A stretch of DNA of 64,000 nucleotides from Pseudorhodobacter sp. E13 (GTDB lineage: Bacteria; Pseudomonadota; Alphaproteobacteria; Rhodobacterales; Rhodobacteraceae), in contig NZ_RPEN01000153.1 in NCBI RefSeq assembly GCF_003991405.1, positions 113,897-177,896 of the forward strand, in the 5' to 3' direction. The notes under the pieces are model-generated. The model was not told the DNA's origin and did no database searches. It saw only the letters and a list, made by a program, of their open reading frames with translations. Shown one piece after another: positions 19,035 to 27,600 of the stretch. The position numbers and the translations under genes were made by a program. Each line of letters starts with the position of its first letter. Within the stretch, counting starts at the first letter, position 1.

Positions 19035-19853
19035 TCAGCCAAAGAACACTTTGCGCAGCATGTTCAGCGCGACCAGCGTGATAAACACCGCAAACACCCG
19101 TTTCAGCGGTGCCGGGTCCATCGTATGGGCCAGCTTCACGCCCAAAGGCGCTGTCAGCAGCGTCATCGCGATAATCACAGCAAAGGCAGGCAGGTTGACC
19201 GCGCCCAGCGTATAGGGCGGCGGGTTGACGATATCGACAAACAGAAAGCCAATCACCGAAGGCACCGCGATGATAATGCCAAACCCGGCAGCCGTGGCCA
19301 CCGCGCGGTGAATCGTCATGTTGTAAAGCGTCATCGTCGGCACCCCGAACGACCCGCCGCCAATGCCCATCAACACCGAAAAGAAGCCCACAGCCGCGCC
19401 GATTCCCGCCCGTTTCGGCCCCAGCGGCATCGCTTGCCCCAACCGCCAATGCGATTTGCCAAAAGCCATATACAGCCCCGCGATCAGCGCCAGCACGCCA
19501 AAGATGATCTGCAAGGTGGTGGACCGCAGGCTGGAGGCGACCAGCATCCCCGCCACCGCACCGCTGCCGATGAATGGCCACCAGCCGCGCAGCACATCCC
19601 AATCCACCGCGCCCTTTTTGTGATGCGCCATGACCGACCGCGCCGATGTCACGATGATCGTGGCAAGTGAGGTCGCAAGACAGACCTGCATCAACTCCGG
19701 CCCGCCGTAACCCAAGTGGCTGAACGCATAGAAAAAGGCAGGCACCAGCACGATGCCACCGCCCACCCCCAGCAATCCCGCAATCACCCCGGCAAAGGCC
19801 CCGATTGCCATCAGCAGGGCAATCATCGGCAGCAAACTGGCAATATCTGGCAT
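19035..19853 (-). CDS. TauE/SafE family sulfite/organosulfonate exporter-like protein
   Basis: Inner-membrane protein of 272 residues with about eight predicted helices. The TauE/SafE signature is repeated in inverted halves: AGVIAGLLGVGGGIVLVPAF near residue 20 and GFFSVLMGIGGGSFGVPTM near residue 155. Characterised relatives move sulfite, sulfoacetate or other small organic sulfur anions. Nothing next to it fixes the substrate; neighbours are dusA and ruvX. Single gene. Confidence 0.88.
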   Translation of the reverse strand: MPDIASLLPMIALLMAIGAFAGVIAGLLGVGGGIVLVPAFFYAFSHLGYGGPELMQVCLATSLATIIVTSARSVMAHHKKGAVDWDVLRGWWPFIGSGAVAGMLVASSLRSTTLQIIFGVLALIAGLYMAFGKSHWRLGQAMPLGPKRAGIGAAVGFFSVLMGIGGGSFGVPTMTLYNMTIHRAVATAAGFGIIIAVPSVIGFLFVDIVNPPPYTLGAVNLPAFAVIIAMTLLTAPLGVKLAHTMDPAPLKRVFAVFITLVALNMLRKVFFG

Positions 19854-19938
19854 TGGCGCGCCCCTTCGGTTCCTGTGCGTTTAGGCAGACATAGCCCGCC
19901 CCCCCGCCAAGTGCCAGAGCCTGTGACCCTTGCCCCGA

Positions 19939-20949
19939 TTATTCCGCCGGAACCTGCGCCAGAACCTCGGCCAAGGCGGCATCAAACACCGCCAGCCCCG
20001 CACCTTCACGGCTGGCCCCTTCGGACAAGACCCGACGAAAGGCCCGCGCGCCGGGGCGGCCATGGAACAGGCCCAGCATATGCCGCGTGATCTGATGCAA
20101 CCGCCCGCCGCTGGCCAGATGCGCCGCGATATAGGGCCGCATATCGGCGGCGGTGGCAAAGGCATCGCGCCCCGGCCCATCCCCCCACAGCGCATCCGCC
20201 CCGATCAGCACCGAGGCCGGATCATGATAGGCCGCCCGCCCGATCATCACCCCGTCCAGCCCCTGCTCCAACAACGCACGCGCCTGATCGAGCGAGGCAA
20301 TGCCGCCATTGATGCAAATCGTCAACGCGGGGAAGTGCTGCTTCATCCGCAGCACCAAGCCGTAATCCAAGGGCGGGATTTCGCGGTTTTCCTTGGGCGA
20401 CAGGCCTTTCAGCCACGCCTTGCGCGCGTGGATGATGATATGGCGCACCCCTGCCCCGGCCACCGCCTCGATAAACGCGGGCAGCACCTGTTCCGGGTCT
20501 TGCTCATCCACGCCGATGCGGCATTTCACCGTGACGGGCACATCGGTTTCCGCCTGCATCGCCGCCACACATTCGGCAACCAAGGCGGGTCGCTCCATCA
20601 ATACCGCGCCAAAACAGCCCGATTGCACCCGGTCCGACGGGCAACCGACATTCAGGTTCACCTCATCATAACCAAAGGGCCGCGACAGGTTCACCGCCTG
20701 CGCCAATTCGCGCGGGTCCGAACCGCCCAGTTGCAAGGCAACCGGATGCTCTGCCGCGTCAAAGGCCAATAGCCTGTCCCGCGGCCCATGCAGCACGGCA
20801 GGCGCCGTGACCATCTCGGTGTAAAGCATCGCGTGCCGCGTCATCAGCCGGTGGAAATAACGGCAATGCCGATCCGTCCAATCCATCATCGGCGCGACCG
20901 ACAGGCGGGCGGCCCTGCGCACGCGCTCGTGTTTTTGTTCATCCACCAT
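19939..20949 (-). CDS. dusA: tRNA-dihydrouridine synthase DusA
   Basis: Flavin-dependent enzyme, 336 residues, reduces uridine at positions 20/20a in the tRNA D-loop. N-terminal SVAPMMDWTDRHCRYFHRL and YTEMVTAPAVLHG are DusA-specific. The catalytic cysteine lies in NLNVGCPSDRVQSGCFGA, and KCRIGVDEQDPEQVL with HIIIHARKAWLKGLSPKENR bind FMN and RNA. MIGRAAYHDPA ends the barrel. Length is typical. Confidence 0.94.
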   Translation of the reverse strand: MVDEQKHERVRRAARLSVAPMMDWTDRHCRYFHRLMTRHAMLYTEMVTAPAVLHGPRDRLLAFDAAEHPVALQLGGSDPRELAQAVNLSRPFGYDEVNLNVGCPSDRVQSGCFGAVLMERPALVAECVAAMQAETDVPVTVKCRIGVDEQDPEQVLPAFIEAVAGAGVRHIIIHARKAWLKGLSPKENREIPPLDYGLVLRMKQHFPALTICINGGIASLDQARALLEQGLDGVMIGRAAYHDPASVLIGADALWGDGPGRDAFATAADMRPYIAAHLASGGRLHQITRHMLGLFHGRPGARAFRRVLSEGASREGAGLAVFDAALAEVLAQVPAE

Positions 20950-21146
20950 GTCTTGCCGCCTTGTCTGTTCGCTCCCCCCAGCCGCTGCCGCTTGGCGATC
21001 AAGGGCGTCGCCCCAGACAACCCGGCTTGGGGCATCATGATTAGCAGCTTCGGCCCCGCGCTGAAAGGCCGCCCGCAGCAGTTTTCCCGGCTTGCGGGTC
21101 TGGCGTTACCCCGGCCATACTCGGGCATCCCAAACACAGGTGCGCC

Positions 21147-22262
21147 ATGCCCAGATTGACCAAAATCGAAACCTTCACCAATGAATTCGTCTGTTTCACC
21201 AAACTCACCGCCGAGGATGGCGCGGTGGGCTGGGGCCAAACTTCGACCTATAACGCCGATATCACGGCACAGATTTTGCACCGTCAGGTCGCCCCTTGGG
21301 CCTTGGGGGCCGAGATCAACAGCACCGATGACATCCTGCCCCTGATCCAGCGGATCGAGGAGCGCGAGCATAAATTCCCCGGCTCTTACCGTTGCCGCGC
21401 CAATGCGGGGCTGGATACCGCGCTTTGGGATATGGCGGGGCGGCGGGCGCAAAAGCCGGTGGTGGAATTGCTGGGCGGGGTGGCGGGGCGTTTGCGCGCC
21501 TATGCCAGTTCGATGAAACGCGACATCACCCCCGAGGACGAGGCCGCGCGCTTTGTGAAACTGCGCGATACATATGGCTATGACGCGTTCAAGTGGCGGG
21601 TGGGCGCGGAATGTGGCCGCGACATCGACGAATGGCCGGGCCGCACCGAGGCCGTAATCCCCGTGGTTTCGCGCGCGCTTGGCGATGGGGTGGCGAAACT
21701 GGTCGACGGCAACTCCGGCTTTTCGGTGAAACGGGCGATTGAGGTTGGCAAGCTGTTGGCCGACAACGGCATTTCACATTTCGAAGAACCCACCCCCTAT
21801 TGGGAGCTGGAGCAAACCCGCCAAGTCACCGCGGCGCTGGAGATTGACGTGACCGGGGGCGAGCAGGATTGGGATCTGGCGACATGGGCGCGGATGATCG
21901 ACATGCGCGCGGTCGATGTGGTGCAACCCGATGTGATGTATATGGGCGGGCTGTCGCGCACGCTGCTGGTGGCGGATATGGCGGCAAAGGCGGGGCTGCC
22001 CTGCACGCCCCATTCCGCCAATCTGTCGCTGGTGACGATTTGCACCATGCATCTGCTGGGCGCTATACCGAATGCGGGCAAATATCTGGAGTTTTCGATT
22101 GAGGGGCCGGATTACTACCCGTGGCAGGAAGGTCTGTTCCTTGGCAATCCTTTCGCCGTGACCGAGGGCAAGGTTCAAATTCCGCAACGCCCCGGCTGGG
22201 GGGTAGACATCAACCCCGACTGGCTGGCGCGCGCCACGCATCAGGCCAGCACCCTGCCCTGA
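21147..22262 (+). CDS. mandelate racemase/muconate lactonizing enzyme family protein
   Basis: Enolase-superfamily enzyme of 371 residues with an N-terminal capping domain and a C-terminal beta-barrel. Mg2+ ligands are visible in VDGNSGFS (Asp), FEEPTPYWE (Glu) and VTGGEQDW (Glu). The general base His is in PCTPHSANLS, with its partner Asp in DVVQPDVMYMGG. On the other face the KxK motif of mandelate racemase reads Lys-Trp-Arg (FKWRVGAE). Most relatives dehydrate acid sugars, but the substrate here cannot be named. Ends at a bidirectional terminator shared with the convergent transaminase. Confidence 0.87.
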   Translation: MPRLTKIETFTNEFVCFTKLTAEDGAVGWGQTSTYNADITAQILHRQVAPWALGAEINSTDDILPLIQRIEEREHKFPGSYRCRANAGLDTALWDMAGRRAQKPVVELLGGVAGRLRAYASSMKRDITPEDEAARFVKLRDTYGYDAFKWRVGAECGRDIDEWPGRTEAVIPVVSRALGDGVAKLVDGNSGFSVKRAIEVGKLLADNGISHFEEPTPYWELEQTRQVTAALEIDVTGGEQDWDLATWARMIDMRAVDVVQPDVMYMGGLSRTLLVADMAAKAGLPCTPHSANLSLVTICTMHLLGAIPNAGKYLEFSIEGPDYYPWQEGLFLGNPFAVTEGKVQIPQRPGWGVDINPDWLARATHQASTLP

Positions 22263-22267
22263 ATGGT

Positions 22268-22297
22268 AAAAGGCCCGGCTGTTGTGCCGGGCCTTTT
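22268..22297. terminator. bidirectional terminator
   Basis: Perfect 12-bp stem AAAAGGCCCGGC / GCCGGGCCTTTT with a 6-base loop. It has T-runs in both directions and lies between the convergent enolase-family gene and the transaminase gene. Confidence 0.9.
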
Positions 22298-22315
22298 ACG
22301 TTGATCTGGACCGCT

Positions 22316-23710
22316 TTACGCCGGAACCATCAACCCATCGGCCTTGGCGGCGATATAAGCCTCATCAATCGACTTATGCGCCAATTCGACCAGACGGTCG
22401 ATTTCGGCATGGCTGATGACCAGCGGCGGCGCGATGATCATGCGATCACCGACATGGCGCATCACAAGCCCGTTTTCAAAGCAGCGCGTCCGGGTGCGCA
22501 GGCCGATAGCACCTTCCTTGCCCGCGAATTTCGCGCGGCTTTCCTTATGCGGGGTCAGCGCCAGCGTGCCCATCAAGCCAAGCGAGCGGGCCTCGCCCAC
22601 CATCGGATGCTCAGCCAGCGTTTTCCACTTTTCGGCCAGATAGGGGCCGACATCTTCGCGCACCCGCTCCACCAGCTTTTCCTCTTGGATGATGCGCAGG
22701 TTTTCCAAGGCCACGGCGGCGGCAACCGGATGGCCGGAATAGGTGTAACCGTGGTTGAAATCATCATCCGCGATGGTCTGCGCAATCTCATCCGACACGA
22801 TAGACCCACCCATCGGCACATAGCCCGAGGTCAGCCCCTTGGCGATGGTCATGATATCGGGGCGGATGCCCACGGTTTGCGAGCCGAACCACTGGCCCGT
22901 GCGGCCAAACCCGCAGATCACCTCATCCGCGATCAGCAGAATTTCATATTTGTCGCAAATGCGCTGAATTTCCGGCCAATAGGTGCTGGGCGGAATGATC
23001 ACGCCGCCTGCACCCTGAATAGGCTCTCCGATAAAGGCGCCAACGCGGTCCTCACCCAGTTCCAGAATCGCGGCTTCCAACTGCTGCGCACGGGCAAGGC
23101 CGAATTCCTCGGGCGTCATATCGCCGCCTTCGGCATACCAATGCGGCTGGTCGATATGGTGAATATCCGGGATTACCGGGCAGCCTTGGTTGTGCATGTA
23201 GGTCATGCCCCCCAGCGACCCGCCCCCAAGGGTAGAGCCGTGATAGCCATTCTTGCGGCTGATGATGATGGATTTCGACGGCTTGCCCTTCTTGGCCCAG
23301 TAATGCCGCACAAGGCGGATATTGGTGTCATTCGCCTCAGAGCCCGATCCGGCAAAGAACACATGGTTCAACGGGCCGGGGGCCAGTTCGGCAATCTTGG
23401 CCGACAGGGCAATCGCGGGCACATGGCTTGTCATGAAAAACGTGTTGTAAAAGGGCAGTTCGCGCATCTGGCGCAGCGCGGTCTGGGCCAGTTCCTCGCG
23501 CCCGTAGCCGATATTGACGCACCACAGGCCGGACATGCCGTCAAGGATATGGTTGCCTTCGCTATCGGTCAGCATCACGCCATTGGCACGGGTGATGATG
23601 CGCGCGCCTGCGGCTTCCAGCGCATTGGCCTCGGTAAAGGGGTGCATGTGATGGGCGGCATCCAGCGCCTGAAGCTCTTTGGTGGGCATGTGATTGGTGA
23701 TCGGGGTCAT
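22316..23710 (-). CDS. class III (omega) aminotransferase
   Basis: PLP enzyme of 464 residues, fold type I, acting on amines or omega-amino acids. Signals are HVFFAGSGSEANDTNIRLVR (cofactor phosphate), NGYHGSTLGGGSLGG, IADEVICGFGRTGQWFG (Asp holding the pyridine ring) and MTIAKGLTSGYVPMGG with the Schiff-base Lys. The N-terminus (HMPTKELQALDAAHHMHPF) closely matches putrescine/taurine-type omega-transaminases of marine Rhodobacteraceae, so putrescine-pyruvate or a related diamine reaction is plausible but not shown. Its promoter region holds a palindrome also found upstream of the adjacent GntR regulator, which probably controls it. Confidence 0.9.
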   Translation of the reverse strand: MTPITNHMPTKELQALDAAHHMHPFTEANALEAAGARIITRANGVMLTDSEGNHILDGMSGLWCVNIGYGREELAQTALRQMRELPFYNTFFMTSHVPAIALSAKIAELAPGPLNHVFFAGSGSEANDTNIRLVRHYWAKKGKPSKSIIISRKNGYHGSTLGGGSLGGMTYMHNQGCPVIPDIHHIDQPHWYAEGGDMTPEEFGLARAQQLEAAILELGEDRVGAFIGEPIQGAGGVIIPPSTYWPEIQRICDKYEILLIADEVICGFGRTGQWFGSQTVGIRPDIMTIAKGLTSGYVPMGGSIVSDEIAQTIADDDFNHGYTYSGHPVAAAVALENLRIIQEEKLVERVREDVGPYLAEKWKTLAEHPMVGEARSLGLMGTLALTPHKESRAKFAGKEGAIGLRTRTRCFENGLVMRHVGDRMIIAPPLVISHAEIDRLVELAHKSIDEAYIAAKADGLMVPA

Positions 23711-23807
23711 GGCGTCTATCCTTTGGGCTGGATGGGATCAGGGTGCGGCGCAACGCGCGGCAAAGGCTTTGGCGGGCAAGCGGCGCGCCGATGTTTTGCT
23801 GCGGTCA

Positions 23808-23825
23808 ATAATATGATCAAATTAT
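23808..23825. promoter_or_regulatory. putative GntR operator upstream of the transaminase
   Basis: AT-rich near-palindrome AATATGATCAAATTAT about 100 bp before the transaminase start in an otherwise GC-rich gap. The core AATATGATCAAA recurs, in inverted orientation, at 24608-24622 upstream of the GntR gene. Inferred binding site for that regulator. Confidence 0.6.
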
Positions 23826-23863
23826 GTCCTGTCAATCGAAATGGCAACGCGCTTGCCGCGCGG

Positions 23864-24544
23864 TCAGGCAAGGCTGTCGCCCCCTGCCTCGGCCAAGGCC
23901 GCGGCGATCTGGTCTTGCCCCTGCACGATATCATCGCGGATGGCCGCAGACAGATCGGCGGCACGCCCCGCGCGCAAGGCGGCAATCGCCTCGGCATGTT
24001 TGTCGGGCAGGTTCAGCGTGCCATAACGGCCACAAACGATCCGCAAGGATGGCCCGACCCGCAGCCAAAGGCCCTGCACCATCGGGCAAAGGATATCGGC
24101 CCCCGACAGCGCATATAGCGCGGTGTGAAACAGGTAATTCTGTTCCAGATAACTGCGGATATCCCCGGCGCTGATCGCCGCATTCACCCGCGCATCCGTG
24201 GCCTCTAACGCGTCGATATCGGCAGGCGTGGCCTGTTTGATGGCCAGTTCGGCCAGATGCGGTTCCAGCGCGACACGGGCAAAGGCCAGTTCATGCAGGT
24301 GCTGCGCGGTCAGGTCCGGCACGCAGACCCGACGGTTGCCCTTGAATTCCAACGCACCTTCGGCGGTCAGGCGGCGGATCGCCTCGCGCACCGGGGTCAT
24401 GCCAGTGCCAAGCTGCGCCACCAGCCCCTGAATGGTCACAGGCTGGCCGGGGGCCAATTCACCAAACAGCACCATCTCGCGGATCTGACGATAGACGATT
24501 TCATGCGCGGGCAGGTTAGGGGTGGGCGCGTTCGGGGCGGTCAT
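23864..24544 (-). CDS. GntR family (FadR/FCD) transcriptional regulator
   Basis: Repressor-type regulator of 226 residues. The N-terminal winged helix-turn-helix covers residues 15-75 (VYRQIREMVLFGELAPGQPV, then GTGMTPVREAIRRLTAEGAL). The rest is an all-helical FCD ligand domain with the metal/ligand residues in LEQNYLFHTALYALSG and LPDKHAEAIAAL. ATG 24544 is preferred because GAGG stands five bases before it; ATG 24565 is the alternative. Its own upstream gap and that of the transaminase share a palindrome, so autoregulation plus control of the transaminase is likely. Confidence 0.88.
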   Translation of the reverse strand: MTAPNAPTPNLPAHEIVYRQIREMVLFGELAPGQPVTIQGLVAQLGTGMTPVREAIRRLTAEGALEFKGNRRVCVPDLTAQHLHELAFARVALEPHLAELAIKQATPADIDALEATDARVNAAISAGDIRSYLEQNYLFHTALYALSGADILCPMVQGLWLRVGPSLRIVCGRYGTLNLPDKHAEAIAALRAGRAADLSAAIRDDIVQGQDQIAAALAEAGGDSLA

Positions 24545-24607
24545 CCAAGCCTCATCACGGATCATGTTCCACCAGCATAGCGGGTTTTGCCCCGCAACAC
24601 AGCCAGA

Positions 24608-24622
24608 TTTTTGATCATATTC
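24608..24622. promoter_or_regulatory. putative GntR operator upstream of the regulator gene
   Basis: TTTTTGATCATATTC, whose complement GAATATGATCAAAAA carries the same AATATGATCAAA core as the site upstream of the transaminase. Located 64 bp before ATG 24544, between the NRPS stop and the regulator start. Confidence 0.6.
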
Positions 24623-24636
24623 ACCCGGATTGCGCG

Positions 24637-27600
24637 TTATCTTTGTTTCAGCACGGTCGCAAAGGCCTGCGCGACCTGCGTGATGCCCGGTTCTTCCAGA
24701 ATCGACAGATGATCCCCCGGCACGCTGACCACATCAAACCCGCCCTGCGCCACGCTGGCCCAGCCCAACCCTTCAGCAATCGCCTTATCGCTGTCAAAGG
24801 CGTTGCTGGCCGCGCGGATGATCGTCATGTGGCCCGGATAGGGTTGTGGCTCATAGTTGCGGATCGCCACTTCATTGGCGGCGACAAACCCATCGACCGA
24901 GTTCAGAACCGGCGCATCCTGGCTCAGGCTTTCCTTGGCCGCGATCCACAGCCGCCCCAACCGGTGCCGCAGCCCCCGTGCCTTGGCACAAATCAGCGCC
25001 CAGCCATGGCCAAAGCCACCCCGCCGCAACTGGCGCAGATGCACCTGCACCCAGGCAAAGCCCCGGATCTTGTCGCGTCCGCCCGGCCCTTCGGCATCCA
25101 TCATCGCCAACATGCGCACCTCGCGCCCTTCGGCTTGCAAACGCCGCGCCAGTTCCAGCGCCATATAGCTGCCCAGCGACACCGCCACCAACCCCACCGG
25201 CCCTTGCGGGCGATGGGCCTGAATGACGCGGTAGTAAAGATCGGCAATATCCTCGACCGAGGTCGGCGTGTCCGCGCTCAGCAACCCGACCGTCAGCCCG
25301 AAAATCGGCTGGTCCAGCCCCATCGCCTGCGCCAAAGGCCGGAAAAAGCTGCCATTCACCCCCAGCACATGCACACCGTAAATCGGCACCCCGGTGCCCA
25401 GCGGCTGAATAGGCATCAGGCAATCGAACAAATCCGCCCCGCGCCCCAGCTTGGCCGGCCCCGACAGCAAAGACGACAAGCCGCGCGGCGTGGGTTCGGC
25501 ATGCACCTGCGCCACCGACAGGCGTTGCGAAAACGCCGCCTCGATATGGCCGATCAGGGTCAGCAACAGCAGCGAATGCCCGCCCAGATCAAAGAAGGAG
25601 TCATCCGGCCCCGGCACCTCGCCGCCCAAGACGCTGGCAAAGATATCCGAGATGCGCGCGGTTTGCGGGTCGGCCACCCCAAGGCTGGCCACCGGAACGA
25701 TGCGGCGCGGCACGGGCAGGCGCTTTACATCGGTCTTGCCGCCGGGGGTTTGCGGCCAATCCTCGACAAAGACCAGTTCGGGATGCTTGGCGCTTGGCAA
25801 ATGCGCCTTGACGGCGGCCCGCGCGCTTTGCAGGTCTGGCAGGCGGTCGGGGGCGGACGGGCGCAACCATGCCACCAGCCGCGCGCCGGGTTTGCCCGCA
25901 TCCACAAGGCCAACATGGGCCTGCGCCACGCCTTCCAGCGATTCCAGCAGCGCCTCGATCTCTCCGGGTTCGATGCGATAGCCGCGCAGCTTGATCTGCC
26001 GATCGCTGCGGCCCAGCACGGTAATCTGGCCCTGCGCATCCCAATAGGCGCGGTCGCCAGACCCATAAAGCCGCCCCTGCCCGGCAAACCGATCCGGGAT
26101 AAAACGCTGCGCCGTCAACTCTGGCTGGTTCAGATAGCCTGTCGCCACGGCCACACCGCCCAGCCACAACTCTGCCTCTGCCCCTATGGGGGCAAGACTG
26201 CGGTCAGGGGCCAGCAAATAGCAAAGGGCATGGCCAAAGGCACGGCCCACGGGCACCTCGGCCCCGCGCACCGGGCCACGCGGTTCAAACGCGGCACTGG
26301 TGATCGTGGCCTCGGTCGGGCCATAGCCGTTGATCAGGCGCGGCACAGCGGGCAAGGCCTGCCAGCGGGCCAGCGCATCGGGCGGCATCCGTTCACCGCC
26401 CACAACTATTAGCCGGACACAGGGCGGCAAGGGCGCCGCCCCGCTTTCCATCGCCCCCAGCAGCACCTGCCAGAACCCGGTTGGCAGGTTCAGCACGCTG
26501 ATCCCCTGCCCCGCCACCACTTGCACAAAGGCTTGAGGCGAGGCGGTCATCGCCTCATCCCGCAGCACCAAGGTTGCACCCGACAGCAGCGCAGGCACAA
26601 TCTCCTCCAGCGCCACGTCAAAGCTGAGCGCGGCAAATTGCAACGCGCGATCCGTCACACCCAGATCATAAAAGCCAATCGCAGCAAAGGCATGGGCGAC
26701 AAGGCTGGTCTGTGACACCACCACGCCCTTGGGCTTTCCGGTGGTGCCCGAAGTATAGATCACATAAGCCGCCCGCCCCGGATCAAAGCCTTTGCGGCTG
26801 GGGGCGGCGGTTTCGCCCCCCTCTGCCACCGGGTCGGCTGACAGGTCCAGCACCGCGCGATCCGTGATCCACGGCAAGGGCGCATGGCTGACGATCAGCG
26901 CAAGCTGGCTGTCACTGGCCATATGAGCAAGGGTTTCACTGGGATAGGCAGGGTCCATCGGCAGGAAAGCGGCCCCCACCTTGGCCGCCGCCAAGATCAG
27001 GGCGACGAAATCGGCGCTGCGTGGCAGGCACAGGCCCACGATATCCCCCGGCCCGATACCTTTCGCCGCAAGCCGCTGCGCCATGGCATTGGCGCGCTGG
27101 TCAAGGGCCAGATAGCTTAGGCTTTGGCCGGTTTCCACATCGGTCAGCGCAGGCGCCTCCGGTTGCCGCGCGACCACCGCCTCAAAGCCGGTGGCAAGGC
27201 AGTCCGGGCGCTCTGCCGGGATCGGCACAGCGGGGGCGGCACGGGCCAGCAAATCCGCATGCTCTGCCTCTGGCAGCATCGACAAATCCGCAAGCAAAGC
27301 CCCTTCGGGGGCCGCCGCCATGGCCACCAGCAACCTGTGCAAATAAGACAGATAGCGCGCCGCATCCGCCGCCGCGATCCGCCCCGGCGCATATTCCAGC
27401 CGCAACTGCAACGCGGCATCGCCATAGGCAGCCAGCATCAAGGGCATCGCCCCTTGTTCGCGCAAGTCAACCCGCCGCCGCGCCCAAGTGCCACCAAGGC
27501 TTTGCAACCCTGCGCCAAGGCTGGCCCGCTCAACCATGACCAGACTGTCAAACAGCGGTTTGCCCGCCTCAATATCCGTCACCGCGCTGATATCGGCCAG

